DNA of 57,346 nt from IMG/VR virus record IMGVR_UViG_3300032297_000501, positions 1 to 57,346 of that record; one strand, given 5' to 3'. The position numbers and the translations under genes were made by a program. The notes beneath the pieces are model-generated. The model searched no databases. It saw nothing but the letters and a program-made list of their open reading frames with translations, and was not told where the DNA came from. The DNA is from a virus. Below, one piece after another: positions 22,380 to 34,100 of the stretch (position 1 is the first letter of the stretch; each line of letters starts with the position of its first letter).

Positions 22380-24584
22380 ATGAGCAATAATACCCAAGTT
22401 GAAAAGATTATTCGTAATGCAGCTAGTTTTGCTACAGACAAAGGACACGAGTACATTTGTTTAGAGCACGTGATGCTGTCATTGTTTGATGACGACGATA
22501 TTATTAGTCTTTGTGCAAATCTTAGTGTTGACCACGGTCAAATTAAAGAAGATTTAGTTAATTATTTGAGCGATCAAGATTTAAATGGTCTTGTTCCCAC
22601 AAATGGTATTAAAGGTGCACCTAAAAAGACTATGAGCTTAGATCGTGTTATTCAACGTTCTCTAGCACAGATTCTGTTTAGCGGCAGAGACAGATTGAGC
22701 CCTATTGATGTACTAATCAGTATTCTTACAGAGGATAATTGTCATGCACGTTATATCTGCGAAATAAACGGATTAGATAGAAACACAATTTCTCAATACA
22801 TTGAGCAAGAAAATCGCACAACAGAAAATCAAGAATTGCTCAATGAATTTACAACTAATTTAAATGAAGAAGCACTTAAGAGTCGGATTGATCCTCTTAT
22901 TGGACGTTATGAAGAAGTTAACGATCTTATTCATGTTCTTGCCCGGCGCAAGAAGAACAACTGTGTGCTGGTAGGCGAACCCGGAACAGGTAAGACTGCA
23001 ATTGCAGAAGGTCTTGCTAAGAAGATTGTTGAAGGCGAAGTCCCTGACATTCTTAAGAACAAAGTTGTTTACAGCTTAGACATTGGTAAGTTGCTTGCTG
23101 GTACACGTTATCGCGGAGACTTTGAAGAACGTATCAAAGGCGTACTGCAAACATTAGAATCAAACCCAAACACTATTTTGTTCATCGACGAAATTCATAT
23201 GATTATGGGTGCAGGTAGTGCCGGTGGTAGCAGTGTTGACGTTGCTAACTTGATTAAGCCAGTTCTAGGCAAAGGACGTTTACTAACCATTGGTGCAACA
23301 ACACCAGATGAATTTGCTGACAGCTTTGAAAAGGACCGCGCACTAATGCGTCGTTTTGCAAGACTAGATATTGAACAAACATCAGTAGAAGATACTAAAC
23401 TCATTGTTAAAGGTCTTAAGAGCTACTATGAAGAATTCCATGGTGTTTCATATGACGATAAGGTCTTAGAGAAGAGCGTAGAACTTGTTGACCGTTATGT
23501 AAAGACCAAATACTTTCCTGATAAGGCGCTAGATGCTGTTGACGCGGCTGGTGCCGCAGTTAAACTTCGTGGCGACAAGCAAGTAATGCTTAAGGATATT
23601 GTTACTGTTGTTGCTAAGACTAGTAAGATTGGTGTCGATGTTATTGATACAGAAAGCACCACAGGCTATAAGAATCTAGACGGACGTATCAAAGGCACAG
23701 TGTACGGACAGGATAACGCTGTTGACAAGATTGTAGAAGCTATCCTTGTTAGCAAGAGCGGACTACGTGAACCCAACAAGCCAATTGGCAGCTTCTTGTT
23801 TGTAGGTCCAACAGGTACAGGTAAAACAGAAACAGCACGTTCGTTGTCTAACGAACTACAAGCCAAGCTGGTCAAATTTGATATGAGCGAATATCAGGAG
23901 CGTCACAGTGTAGCAAAGTTAATAGGTGCACCTCCAGGATATGTAGGCCATGCTGAAGGCAAAATGGGACAAGGTCAGCTGATTGCTGCCGTTGAAGACA
24001 GTCCTAACTGTGTGCTACTATTAGACGAAGTTGAAAAGGCGGCACCAGAAGTGCTACAGGTTCTTCTACAGGTTATGGATGATGGACGACTAACTAGTGC
24101 TACAGGTAAGACTGTAGACTTTACTAACGTCATTCTTATTATGACATCTAACCTTGGTGCTGCCAACGCAGAGAAGCGTAAGATTGGTTTTGGCGACAGT
24201 GTTAAGGCTGGCGAGATCAACAAAGCAATCGAAAACTTCTTTACACCAGAATTTAGAAATCGCTTAGACGCTGTAGTTGAATTTAGCAAGTTAGACAAGG
24301 ACATGATGCTTAAGATCGTAGATCGTCTAGTAGTTGATACTAACAAACTATTAAGCAATAATGACAGTAGTGTGCGTATTGCAATTACAGAAGTTTGTCG
24401 CCAACAACTTTCAACAGACGGGTATGAGCCGAGTATGGGCGCAAGACCACTAAAACGTGTATTCGAAGAAAAAATCAAAAAGCCTCTGAGCCGTAAAATT
24501 TTGTTTGATAATCTTGCTGATTGCACGGTGGAGGTAAACTATGATCAAGAAAAAAACACCTACGATTTCTCAGTCAGAAGTTAA
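22380..24584 (+). CDS. clpA: ClpA-type AAA+ unfoldase
   Basis: 734 residues with a Clp N-domain (about 1-140), first AAA+ module (Walker A GEPGTGKT near 200; [12 protein letters not shown]) and second AAA+ module (Walker [10 protein letters not shown] near 475; [20 protein letters not shown]). There is no roughly 120-residue coiled-coil middle domain, so it is ClpA-like, not the ClpB disaggregase. The second module carries KIGFGDS at 601-607; the IGF tripeptide (602-604) is the loop that docks unfoldases onto ClpP. With the phage clpP at 3931 this should give a phage ClpAP protease. It overlaps the next gene by 44 bp. Confidence 0.93.
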   Translation: MSNNTQVEKIIRNAASFATDKGHEYICLEHVMLSLFDDDDIISLCANLSVDHGQIKEDLVNYLSDQDLNGLVPTNGIKGAPKKTMSLDRVIQRSLAQILFSGRDRLSPIDVLISILTEDNCHARYICEINGLDRNTISQYIEQENRTTENQELLNEFTTNLNEEALKSRIDPLIGRYEEVNDLIHVLARRKKNNCVLVGEPGTGKTAIAEGLAKKIVEGEVPDILKNKVVYSLDIGKLLAGTRYRGDFEERIKGVLQTLESNPNTILFIDEIHMIMGAGSAGGSSVDVANLIKPVLGKGRLLTIGATTPDEFADSFEKDRALMRRFARLDIEQTSVEDTKLIVKGLKSYYEEFHGVSYDDKVLEKSVELVDRYVKTKYFPDKALDAVDAAGAAVKLRGDKQVMLKDIVTVVAKTSKIGVDVIDTESTTGYKNLDGRIKGTVYGQDNAVDKIVEAILVSKSGLREPNKPIGSFLFVGPTGTGKTETARSLSNELQAKLVKFDMSEYQERHSVAKLIGAPPGYVGHAEGKMGQGQLIAAVEDSPNCVLLLDEVEKAAPEVLQVLLQVMDDGRLTSATGKTVDFTNVILIMTSNLGAANAEKRKIGFGDSVKAGEINKAIENFFTPEFRNRLDAVVEFSKLDKDMMLKIVDRLVVDTNKLLSNNDSSVRIAITEVCRQQLSTDGYEPSMGARPLKRVFEEKIKKPLSRKILFDNLADCTVEVNYDQEKNTYDFSVRS

Positions 24585-25233
24585 GGTACTTAAAAAGAAG
24601 GCAGTAGGGTTTGACTTACTGCCTTCTAACAGTATCTATTTTGGACGTTATCCTTATAAAATAGTTTTTAATCTAAAGTTTGATCCTAACAAAAAATACG
24701 GCGAGCAAATCTTAAATTTCAAATTTGATTTGACAAATTTTACCGAAGAAGCTTTAAAGCATCCTACAAGGCAATTAATATCTACAGAAAAACCGAGTCT
24801 TTTTATTCAAGATTATAAAGACTTGATGCTTACATTAGCTGTTTATAAAGATTCTATTCATCAAGTTTGCGGGCCGATATCTAAGGAACACTTAGAATTA
24901 TTATTTTCAAATAACTATCGATGTCAAGGAAAAGACCGGTTGTGGTATGGGATTTATGATTGTAAGATTGAAACTTGGTTACCTTTCAAGTATCGGAAAA
25001 ATGTTACATACGGCAATATAAGGCACCAGGATAGCGAAGATGCAGAAGAAATTAAGTCTCTAATAGATTTTATTAAAGAAAATCTTAACGCACATATCCC
25101 CAAACACTGGACTGCTAGATTTACTACTACAATTTATTGTAAGTTTGATGAGTTTGTAAACATTCTACCTTTCCTTAAACTCAGCTACCCGAAGCACACT
25201 ATGATGATTACACGAGCAATACTAAACGGCTAA
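24541..25233 (+). CDS. Unknown protein overlapping clpA
   Basis: 230 residues, basic N-terminus ([11 protein letters not shown]), no recognised motif. The start is supported by a strong GGAGG ribosome binding site 6 bp upstream although it lies 44 bp inside clpA. Aromatic- and Lys-rich sequence with four cysteines. Genomic coupling to clpA hints at a role with the protease (adaptor, substrate or regulator), but nothing in the sequence shows this. Confidence 0.7.
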   Translation: MIKKKTPTISQSEVKVLKKKAVGFDLLPSNSIYFGRYPYKIVFNLKFDPNKKYGEQILNFKFDLTNFTEEALKHPTRQLISTEKPSLFIQDYKDLMLTLAVYKDSIHQVCGPISKEHLELLFSNNYRCQGKDRLWYGIYDCKIETWLPFKYRKNVTYGNIRHQDSEDAEEIKSLIDFIKENLNAHIPKHWTARFTTTIYCKFDEFVNILPFLKLSYPKHTMMITRAILNG

Positions 25234-25235
25234 GT

Positions 25236-25243
25236 GATAAATA
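25236..25243 (+). promoter_or_regulatory. T4 late-type promoter box GATAAATA
   Basis: GTGATAAATATAT, 26 bp before the ATG at 25270. Confidence 0.68.
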
Positions 25244-25269
25244 TATTGAAATAGTTATCGGGATTCAAT

Positions 25270-25683
25270 ATGCCAATTAATCGTAGAAGTGTAACAATTA
25301 TGAGTGCCTCGGGCACAGAAATGAATAAGTATAGTGAAACTGTAAAAGGTGACAGCTATTACGGCTTCACTGACGGTTTACACACTATCCAAGTTACCTA
25401 CAATCAGTATGTTGGCAGATTACGTATTCAAGGAACACTGAGCTTATCTCCCACAGCCTCAGATTGGTTCGATATTGTTCCTAGTACAACAGCAGGCGGT
25501 TTTTGGAATCCTGCAGGTTACATTCAATTTAACGCAAATAATCCAGCCGATCTTTCGGAAGCATATACCTTCCAGGGCAACTTCGCTTTCATCCGTGTTT
25601 ATATGGACAGAGAACACGTAGGTGACGGCGCTACCTACGACAGTTCATACGGTCAAGTTAGTCGAGTTATCCTATCGAGCTAA
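25270..25683 (+). CDS. Small beta-rich virion protein
   Basis: 137 residues, Ser/Thr/Gly-rich with alternating hydrophobic strands and many aromatics, like tail or fibre accessory proteins. The C-terminal VGDGATYDSSYGQVSRVILSS looks like a beta-sandwich end. It has its own late box and the next fibre gene another one 4 bp after its stop. Probably a fibre-associated or baseplate decoration protein; exact role unknown. Confidence 0.72.
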   Translation: MPINRRSVTIMSASGTEMNKYSETVKGDSYYGFTDGLHTIQVTYNQYVGRLRIQGTLSLSPTASDWFDIVPSTTAGGFWNPAGYIQFNANNPADLSEAYTFQGNFAFIRVYMDREHVGDGATYDSSYGQVSRVILSS

Positions 25684-25686
25684 AGT

Positions 25687-25694
25687 GATAAATA
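25687..25694 (+). promoter_or_regulatory. T4 late-type promoter box GATAAATA
   Basis: GTGATAAATAG, 42 bp before the ATG of the large fibre gene at 25737. Confidence 0.7.
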
Positions 25695-25736
25695 GTTGTA
25701 ATAAACAGCTATATTACTTTGCTGATAGGATGGCAG

Positions 25737-28700
25737 ATGGCAAACACCTTTATTGAATTAAACGACACCCCTTCAGATTTTACCGGTTCCGGATTAAAAT
25801 TCGTACGAGTTAATGCTGCCGCAAATGCGCTGGTTTTTGGTTCTGTTGAGATTAATGATCTTGTTGATGTCCAGGCAAATCTAGCATATACTCCACAAGG
25901 TGGCCAGGCTTTAATTTATAGTTCAGCAGCAGGTAAATGGCGTCCAGGAACAATGGACGTATATAGTCCTGGTAATGGTTTAAACAAAAGCGCACTAACA
26001 CTTAACGTAGTTGCAGGTACAGGCGGCGGTTTAACTTCTAATAGTAGTGGTTTATTCATTACCGATATTGCGGGTGTTTCTGGTACTTGGGGTAATGCTA
26101 GCCACGTTCCCGTTTTAACTATTAACAGTAAAGGTCAAGTTACTGGCGTAACACCTACCTTAATTACTGCAACACAAGCACAAACAATTACAAACCCATT
26201 TGTTGGTAATGTAACTGGTACAAGTGGTCAAATACGTGTTACTGGTGGCACAGGTAATAATTCGAACGCTGTTATCGATCTTGTAGCAACAGGTGTTACT
26301 GCGGCAACATATGGTAATACAACTCACTTACCCCGTATTACTGTTGACACTTACGGACGTATCCAAAACGTTGACTTAATTGAAGTCGCCGGAGGCGGCG
26401 ATGGTGGTGGTTACAGTTTAGGCTTCGCTAATATTATTGTAGCCGGGCAAACAACAGTAAGTGCTGATCAAGCGTCCGACGACCTGACACTTGTTGCAGG
26501 TTCTGGTATATCTATTACTACGCAAGCTAATGCTGATAGAATTACTTTCAGCGTGAACACTAGTACTGTAGCAAATTCAATTAATTTAGCTGACTTAAAT
26601 GATATTGATGCAACAGGTATTGTCAACGGCCAAGTATTAATTTGGAATAGCTCAACTAATAAGTTTGAAGCTGGTACTATTTCGGGCGGTGGCGGAAACA
26701 GTAACGTAGATCTAACAGATTTCAGTATTGTTACAGCCGCGCCAAGCGGCAATGGCAGTTTAGCATATAATAACGCAGGCGTGTTTACGTTTACACCCGC
26801 TAATGTACAGGCCAGCGGAAGCACACAATCATTAAGTTGGAACTCATCTACTTATAGTTTAAGTATCAGTGGTGGTAACAGTGTCGACCTAAGTGTATTA
26901 AAAGATAACACTGATTCTCAAACACTAAGTCTAAGTGGCAATGTTATTACTATCAGCGGAAGTAATAGTTCAGTAAATTTAACATCAGCGTTAGGAAATG
27001 TTGCTGGAAATTATGGTGACAGCAATGTTTTAACTTTACTTGGAAATGTTGGTGCAAATATTGTTCCAAGTTCAAATAATCTTTATAGCTTAGGTAGTTC
27101 TTCAAACAGATGGAAAGAGTTACACTTATCTGGTAACACTATCTATATTGCCGGTGCAACAGTAAGTGGTGATTCTAAATTAAAATACAACGGTTCAAAT
27201 CTAGCAACAGAATCGTATGTCACTAGCGCATTGTCTGGTGTATCCGGTAATTACGGAGATTCGAATGTCGCTGCATATCTAAGCACAAACAGTTATGCTA
27301 CACAAAGTTATGTTACTGCACAAATTAGTGCATTAACAGCAGGTGCATCTACTGCACTAGATACACTAGCAGAAGTAGCTAATGCGTTGAACAACAGCAA
27401 TGCTACACTTGCAACAGTAGCATTCACAGGTAACTATGCAAACTTAACTAACCGTCCTACGCTAACACTAAGTTCGAGTAACCTAACGTTAGATGGTACC
27501 ACAGTTAATCTTAGCAGTGTAATAGGCCAGCAAGGTATACAAGGTAATGCGGGTCTACAAGGTAATACTGGTGTCAGTGTTACAAGTGCAACACTTTCAG
27601 GTTCTAACTTAATACTAACATTAAGCAATGCATCTACAATTGATGCTGGCAATGTTCGTGGCGCCCAAGGTCCACAAGGTCTAGCTGGCGACGGTAACGC
27701 AGGTATTGCTAATGCTACTGTAGCTGGTAATAACAACTTAATTATTGGTCTTGTAAACGGCACATATATTAATGCCGGCAATGTACAAGGCCCAATTGGT
27801 CTTCAAGGTAACGCGGGTACAAATGGCGTAAGCATTACTAGCGTAAGTCTAGTAAGTAGTAACTTAGTATTAAACTATAGTAATACATCAACTCAAGATG
27901 TCGGTAACATCAGAGGTCCACAAGGTGATGCTGGTACCAACGGTACAAGTATTTCAACTGCTACAGTCAACGGTAGTGGTAACTTAATTATTACATTAAG
28001 CAATAGTTCTACCGTTGATGCTGGTAATGTTCGCGGTGCGGCTGGTGCTGATGGCGCAGCCGGTATTCAGCTTTCAAATCTAAGTGTAACTACAGCATCA
28101 GCTAGTGGCAACGGTAGTTTAGCCTACAATAATACAACCGGTGTATTCACATTTACTCCACCAGATCTAAGCAGCACAGGTGACATAACATCTGTAACAG
28201 CTGGCACAGGTCTAAGTGGAGGCGGAAGCAGCGGTGCAGTAACAGTAAGTTTAGGTACTAGTGGTGTAACAGCAGGCACATATGGTAACGCTACCACAAT
28301 GCCGCAGTTCACAGTTGATACCTATGGTAGAATCACTGGTGTAAGTAATATTGCTATTAGTGCAGGCGGCGGTGGTTCAGGCGACATTGAAGGTGTTACG
28401 GCAGGTGCTGGTTTAACCGATGGCGGTACTACTGGTACAGTTACGCTCAACGTTGGTGCGGGCGCAGGTATTACTGTAAACTCAGATAACATAGCATTAA
28501 CCAGCAATATTATCACAACAGGCGCTAAGACTTATGGTAGTGCAACATTAATTCCTCAGATTACTGTTGACACATACGGTCGTGTAACCAGTGTCAGTAA
28601 CGTTTCGGTAAGCGGTGGTGGTGGAGGTGGCAGTGGTGCTACTATCCAAAGGTTTAAACTTAATTATAGCACAACTGGTGCATTAGCCAGCACTGCCAAC

Positions 28701-29027
28701 TTATCAGCTGGTATAAGCTCGGTTACAATCGACAGCGCCAGCGGTGGTGAAGTTACTGTTAACTTCACAGGTTATTATTACCCACCAGGTTCGATTATGC
28801 TTTATGGTTATGATAGAACCAATAACAAATATCTAATATCGCATTTAGAAACTACAATGGGACAAAGAGAAGTTCCAGGTGGTGGTTCAGCCGGATCTCC
28901 TACAGCGTTTGATGGTGCAACCAGCAATACTGTTATAAAACTGAAACTTAGAGAAGCTGAAACAGGAGCCAGTCGTGCATTTGGTACAACCACACATGCT
29001 TGGATCCAGTTTGTGATGTATGATTAA
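25737..29027 (+). CDS. Large tail fibre with collagen-like repeats
   Basis: 1,096 residues from ATG 25737, preceded by an AGGA ribosome binding site; an in-frame upstream start at 25719 lacks support. The N-terminus (ANTFIELNDTPSDFTGSG) is a probable attachment region. Four copies of a fibre repeat of the form TYGNAT-x-x-PQFTVDTYGRITGV are spread along the chain. The centre has about five collagen-like Gly-X-Y stretches (GPQGLAGDGNAG-type). A Gly-rich hinge (SGGGGGGSG) leads to a C-terminal beta domain of about 130 residues, likely the receptor-binding tip. Driven by a late box. Confidence 0.88.
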   Translation: MANTFIELNDTPSDFTGSGLKFVRVNAAANALVFGSVEINDLVDVQANLAYTPQGGQALIYSSAAGKWRPGTMDVYSPGNGLNKSALTLNVVAGTGGGLTSNSSGLFITDIAGVSGTWGNASHVPVLTINSKGQVTGVTPTLITATQAQTITNPFVGNVTGTSGQIRVTGGTGNNSNAVIDLVATGVTAATYGNTTHLPRITVDTYGRIQNVDLIEVAGGGDGGGYSLGFANIIVAGQTTVSADQASDDLTLVAGSGISITTQANADRITFSVNTSTVANSINLADLNDIDATGIVNGQVLIWNSSTNKFEAGTISGGGGNSNVDLTDFSIVTAAPSGNGSLAYNNAGVFTFTPANVQASGSTQSLSWNSSTYSLSISGGNSVDLSVLKDNTDSQTLSLSGNVITISGSNSSVNLTSALGNVAGNYGDSNVLTLLGNVGANIVPSSNNLYSLGSSSNRWKELHLSGNTIYIAGATVSGDSKLKYNGSNLATESYVTSALSGVSGNYGDSNVAAYLSTNSYATQSYVTAQISALTAGASTALDTLAEVANALNNSNATLATVAFTGNYANLTNRPTLTLSSSNLTLDGTTVNLSSVIGQQGIQGNAGLQGNTGVSVTSATLSGSNLILTLSNASTIDAGNVRGAQGPQGLAGDGNAGIANATVAGNNNLIIGLVNGTYINAGNVQGPIGLQGNAGTNGVSITSVSLVSSNLVLNYSNTSTQDVGNIRGPQGDAGTNGTSISTATVNGSGNLIITLSNSSTVDAGNVRGAAGADGAAGIQLSNLSVTTASASGNGSLAYNNTTGVFTFTPPDLSSTGDITSVTAGTGLSGGGSSGAVTVSLGTSGVTAGTYGNATTMPQFTVDTYGRITGVSNIAISAGGGGSGDIEGVTAGAGLTDGGTTGTVTLNVGAGAGITVNSDNIALTSNIITTGAKTYGSATLIPQITVDTYGRVTSVSNVSVSGGGGGGSGATIQRFKLNYSTTGALASTANLSAGISSVTIDSASGGEVTVNFTGYYYPPGSIMLYGYDRTNNKYLISHLETTMGQREVPGGGSAGSPTAFDGATSNTVIKLKLREAETGASRAFGTTTHAWIQFVMYD
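27525..28070 (+). repeat. Collagen-like Gly-X-Y segments within the fibre gene
   Basis: Five short Gly-X-Y runs (for example GIQGNAGLQGNTG, GPQGLAGDGNAG, GPIGLQGNAGTNG, GPQGDAGTNG, GAAGADGAAG) alternate with about 30-residue spacer units of related sequence (SGSNLIITLSNSSTVDAGNV-like). They probably form short triple helices in a trimeric shaft. Confidence 0.75.
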
Positions 29028-29035
29028 GGATTAGC

Positions 29036-31066
29036 ATGGCACTGATTAATTACAAATCTAGTCAGATTAGATTAAACATTCCTAACAAAGTTTTACCTGT
29101 ATCTGTATCCAGTATTGCAGGTGAAAACTATTGGGATTATGCAAATGGTACAGGCGACCTATGGTACTCTGGAGTAGGCACAAAAAAATATTATCAATGG
29201 ACTGTTACTTTTAATGTAACAGCACAGACGCACGGTAGTCATTTAACTCGTGATGATTTTACTTACAATGGTTTAGATATTGTTGTAGGCGACTGGATTG
29301 CAGGTGCTACTAGCGGTCAATGTCTTAAAATTGTAAGCATTACATCAAAGACTGCAAACACAGTTACTTGTGTTGTTGAAGATTGGTTACGCTATAATAC
29401 TTTTAAGAGTGCTACCGGTAACGGTATTTTTAATACTGGTGCAGCAGTTATATTTAGTTTAAATGAAAACGGATTGCCATTACTTGACCCATTACCTGGT
29501 ACTGTAAGCACAGACTTTTATCCTACAGTAATGAGTAGGTTTCAATATTTAAATCCTCTACTAAACTATGTACTAGAACAAGACAATCATGGGTTCAGCA
29601 AAGGTGATGTTATTGCTGTGACAGCAAATGGTTTTTCTGTAGCTAATACAACTACCATGGACAAGATGATTGGTACTGTAATTGAAACCGGTCCAGGTCC
29701 AAACTTCTTTATGATATCGCCTAACAATCGTATCATTGACTTTGAGCCTAGTATTCCAGGCACGCAAGGCGACTATATCTATTTAGATACTGACGGAGAC
29801 TTAACTGCCAGTGACGTGACAGGTAAAATTGTTTTCTTAAAGATCCAAGATGCTATTGCTACTGTAATAGAAGGCACAGTTGACAATCCGGAAGTGCCTG
29901 ACACTCACCAAATGGCTTTAAACGGAACCATTGTTACATTTGCTGGTACCGGTGGTGCCAATGCTAATCTTAGCCAAATGGTTTCAACTATAAATGCAAA
30001 CACCAGTAATCATTATGTTACAGCGTCTAGTGTGCCAACACCAACTGTTATTTCCAGTGATGCTGATAATACAATCTACGGTCTAGTTGGCGGATTTGTT
30101 CCTTTTAGTGCATACATAAACAGCGGTAGCGGAAATACGCTAGTTAATTTTACTACTGACACATCAGGTTCTGTTGCGTTCGGTTTGCCTGTTTCTATAT
30201 CATCAGACATGGCTATAGATATCAATGCAACCAATATAGCAAATTTGACTGCTACAGCTACCACAACAGCATTAACGTTGACAGAAGCAAACGGTAATGC
30301 AATTACTATCACCAACGCTAATGTTGACACTGAAGGTTATGGTTTTGTTGGTTCTGGCAATGTTTCAGGCCTACCTGCTTCAACCAGTGCTACTGGTGCA
30401 AGAAGATTAGTGTTGACTAGATCCGATGGCGGCGAAATTTTAATCTTCGAAGGCACAGAATTTTTCCGTGTGGGAACAGGTGTGGCCAGTGGTCACAACG
30501 GAATGTATCCTTTGGCTATGAACATTGAGCGTGGCCTTAGAAGTGCTGGCACAAGCGTAGTAGCAAATATTGCTGCCAGAGATGCACTAAATCCGCAAAT
30601 AGGTGATCAAGCATATGTTCTAAATGCAGGCACCGGTGAATGGGGCCTATATGTTTATAACGGTAGTGCTTGGGTACAGGTAGCTAACGCAGATAGTGCT
30701 ACCACTGACGCTAAAACAATGATCACAACATTTACTATGCCGGCTGTGGGTTTCGGCAATAGTACCACAAACACACTGGGTAATATTAGTCCGGGACGTA
30801 AAATTACCAGCGTAAGTTTCGATGTTCATACAGCATTTAGTGGCTACTCAGGTAACATTATTCCCAATATCGAAGTTGGTGTGCTAGGTCAACCTGCAGA
30901 ATTCGTAGCCTCAAGCGCAAACGATTTGACAGATACTACTGAATTTTATGTAAATCCAGAATATGTATACCCGGCATCAAACAGTCAAGATTTACAAATT
31001 CGTGTACGTTGCAATCATTATGGTGCAACATCTGGAAACGTCACAGTTAAGCTCACATACGTATAA
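29036..31066 (+). CDS. Virion/tail-fibre-associated protein
   Basis: 676 residues, Thr/Asn/Gly-rich and beta-rich throughout. The N-terminus (KSSQIRLNIPNKVLPVSVSS) may be an attachment domain. A middle segment (about 290-440) has repeated TxTxTxLTLTEANGNAITITNANV-like strands, and the region near 510-560 (ARDALNPQIGDQAYVLNAGTGEWGLYVYNGSAWVQV) is a known type of fibre/baseplate repeat in which a parameter-like DxxYV...W..Y.. pattern recurs. It starts 8 bp after the large fibre with an AGGA ribosome binding site. Probably a second fibre or a baseplate-proximal tail protein. Confidence 0.78.
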   Translation: MALINYKSSQIRLNIPNKVLPVSVSSIAGENYWDYANGTGDLWYSGVGTKKYYQWTVTFNVTAQTHGSHLTRDDFTYNGLDIVVGDWIAGATSGQCLKIVSITSKTANTVTCVVEDWLRYNTFKSATGNGIFNTGAAVIFSLNENGLPLLDPLPGTVSTDFYPTVMSRFQYLNPLLNYVLEQDNHGFSKGDVIAVTANGFSVANTTTMDKMIGTVIETGPGPNFFMISPNNRIIDFEPSIPGTQGDYIYLDTDGDLTASDVTGKIVFLKIQDAIATVIEGTVDNPEVPDTHQMALNGTIVTFAGTGGANANLSQMVSTINANTSNHYVTASSVPTPTVISSDADNTIYGLVGGFVPFSAYINSGSGNTLVNFTTDTSGSVAFGLPVSISSDMAIDINATNIANLTATATTTALTLTEANGNAITITNANVDTEGYGFVGSGNVSGLPASTSATGARRLVLTRSDGGEILIFEGTEFFRVGTGVASGHNGMYPLAMNIERGLRSAGTSVVANIAARDALNPQIGDQAYVLNAGTGEWGLYVYNGSAWVQVANADSATTDAKTMITTFTMPAVGFGNSTTNTLGNISPGRKITSVSFDVHTAFSGYSGNIIPNIEVGVLGQPAEFVASSANDLTDTTEFYVNPEYVYPASNSQDLQIRVRCNHYGATSGNVTVKLTYV

Positions 31067-31079
31067 AAACCAGTTTTTT

Positions 31080-31087
31080 GATAAATA
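31080..31087 (+). promoter_or_regulatory. T4 late-type promoter box GATAAATA
   Basis: TTGATAAATATCA, 51 bp before the ATG at 31139, within a 72 bp gap. Confidence 0.68.
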
Positions 31088-31138
31088 TCAATAACGATTT
31101 CCAGTAGTTAAAATAATACGTATTATTAGGAGAAACAA

Positions 31139-34100
31139 ATGGCTGACATTAAGAACTTTGGTATCAAAGGTCTTGCAGCTGATGTTCAAATGGGTAAGAG
31201 CGGTGGTCGTCTAAAGTACGACTCTGCTAACAATCGATTCGATTTTACTCAGAGTAACGGCTCAACATTAGAAAACGTTCGTTTTGGTAGTGTTGTTGCT
31301 GGTACGTGGACAGGCACAGCGGTAGGTACACAATATGGTGGTACTGGGCAAGATTTAAGTAGCGCCAATGGTGTGCTACAATATAACAGTGGTGTTGCTA
31401 GTTCGGCAGCAATCAACTTAGCATCTAACGTTTTCGTTACAGGTGTACTACCAGTTGCAAATGGTGGTACTGGCGCCAATGCTGCACCAGCAGCAAGAAC
31501 AAACTTAGGTTTAGGCACAATTGCAACGCAAGATGCTAGTAACGTAGCATTAACCGGCGGCGCAATTAATGGTATCACAATTGGTGGTACTACAGCGGCA
31601 GCTGGTAGCTTTACAACACTAAGCGCAACAAGCGGTATCACAGGCGAACTAACAGGTAATGTTAGTGGCAATGCTGGTACAGCAACAACATTAAAGAACG
31701 CACGTAACTTTAGCGCAAGCGGTGATGCAACTGCAACCGCAGTAAGTTTTGATGGCAGCGGTAACGTTGACCTAGCTCTTACATTGGCTAACAGCGGTGT
31801 AGGTGCTGGCACATATGGTAGCGCAACTAACATTCCACAATTTACAGTGGATGCAAAAGGTCGTGTTACCAGCGTAAGCAACGTTGCAATCGCAACAAAC
31901 TTCAGTATCGCTGGTGACAGCGGTAACGTTGATGTTGTTAATGGCGGCGAAACACTAACAGTAGTTGGTGCAAGCGGTCAGCTTTCAACAGCAATCACAA
32001 ACAATCAAATTCAAGTTGCTATCGTTGATGGCGCTTCAATTGCTAACCTAAGCGTAACTGGTACATTTACTTCAGATGATATTACATCAAGTCAAGTATC
32101 GATTACAGGTGATGCAGTTATTACTGGTAACTTAACAGTTAACGGTACACAAACAATTGTTAACTCAACAACAGTAAACATTGATGATGCAGTAGTTCGC
32201 GTAAACAGCGATGGCGTTTCAACAAGTGCTGGTCTTGAAGCTAACATCGGTGGCACAATTCAGAGCATCCTGTTTAACCCAGTTTCGAGCAAGTGGGAAT
32301 TCAGCAAAGACATTTCAACTGCTAATACAATTACAGCAACAGGTGGTTTCGTTGGTAACTTAACTGGCGATGTAACTGGTAACGTAACTGGTACAGTAAG
32401 CAGTCTAGCTAACCACACAACTACTAACCTTGCTGAAGGTGCTAACCTTTACTTTACCACTGGTCGTGCAAACACTGCAATGGATGCATACCTAGTTGGT
32501 GGTACAGGCTTAACATATAGCGGTGGTACAATTGATCTAGACAACACCGCTGTAACAGCAGGTGTATACGGCGACGCCACAAATATTCCTCAGTTCACAG
32601 TTGATGCACAAGGTCGTATTACAGCGGCAAGCAACATTGCAATTTCAACACAATGGACTCTAGCAGGTGATACAGGTACCAGCACTATTGCTGGTGGTGA
32701 TACTGCTAACGTTCTCGGTGGAAGAAATATCACAACTATCGTAAATGGTGATAGTGTAACTATTGATTTAGACAACACTATTGCACTAAGCGGTAACGTA
32801 ACTGCCAACGGTACAGTACAAGGTGCTACACTAACTGATGGTACACTAAGCATTAATGCAGGTGATATTACCAATGGTAGTGACGCAACATTTAGCGGTA
32901 CTATCCAAGGTGGTAGCTTAACTGATGGTACATTAACAATCAGTGCAGGTAACGTTACAAGTGGTGTTTCTGCAACATTCAGTGGTGCAGTACAAGGTGG
33001 TAGCATTAAAGACGGTACAGCTACACTAACAGGCGGCGCATTAAGTGGTGCAACGACTGGTTCATTCAGCGGTAACGTAAGTGTAGGTAATTTAAGTACA
33101 TCTGGTACAGTTACAGCAAGTAATGCAAATGTCACTAATACATTAACATTTGGTTCACTAAGCGACGGTGCTATTACTATCACAGGCTTTGTTGACGAAG
33201 ACAATATGGTTAGCGATAGCAACGTATTAATTCCAACACAGCAAAGCGTTAAGGCTTATGTTGACTCACAACTAGGTGCAACCGCACTTGATATCGCTGG
33301 TGACAGTGGAACAGGTAACATTGACTTAGATAGTCAAACACTAACATTTGCTGGTGGTACAGGTTTAACTTCAAGCGTTTCAGGTCAAACTGTAACAGTC
33401 AACTTAGACAATACCGCAGTAACAGCGGCTACTTATGGCACAGCAAACAGTGTTGCTACATTTACAGTTGATGCACAAGGTCGTTTAACAAATGCTGTTG
33501 CTACAGCTATTAGTATTACTAATAGTCAAGTTAGTGACTTTAACGCAGGCGTTGATGCTCGTGTATCAGGTGGTGTTGGTTTAACATATACTGCTGGTGT
33601 ACTAGACTTAGACAATACCGCAGTAACAGCTGGCGTTTATGGTAGTGCAACAAATATTCCTCAGTTCACAGTTGATGCACAGGGTCGTATTACTGCCGCA
33701 AGTAACATTGCAGTAGCAACAAACTTCAGCATTGCAGGTGACAGTGGTGCAGCAGATGTTGTTAACGGTGGTGAAACACTAACAGTAACAGGTGCTAGCG
33801 GTCAGATCGCAACAACAATTACTAACAATCAAATTCAAGTTGGTATTGTTGACGGTGCAAGCATTGCTAACCTAAGCGTAACCGGTACATTAACATCCGA
33901 TGATATTACATCTAACCAGATTACAATTGCTGGTAATGCTATTATCACTGGTAACTTGACTGTACAGGGTCAGCAGACAATAGTTGATTCAACAACTGTT
34001 CAAACAGCTGATGCAGTATTCCGTGTAAACAGCAATGGTACAACTGGTGCTAACGTAGGCTTTGAAGCTAACGTTGGTGGCAGTATGAAGCAGATTGTTT

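Noticed and set aside
22380-24584. ClpB disaggregase
   Set aside because: No coiled-coil middle domain between the two AAA+ modules and an IGF ClpP-docking loop is present.
27525-28070. Repeats that might be a CRISPR array
   Set aside because: They translate as Gly-X-Y fibre repeats and are not spaced by unique sequences of constant length.
32590-33222. Long minus-strand open frame inside the large fibre
   Set aside because: Low-complexity Val/Leu/Pro translation caused by the repetitive fibre gene; no ribosome binding site or family match. Similar antisense frames at 31249-31881 and 38695-39100 were rejected for the same reason.
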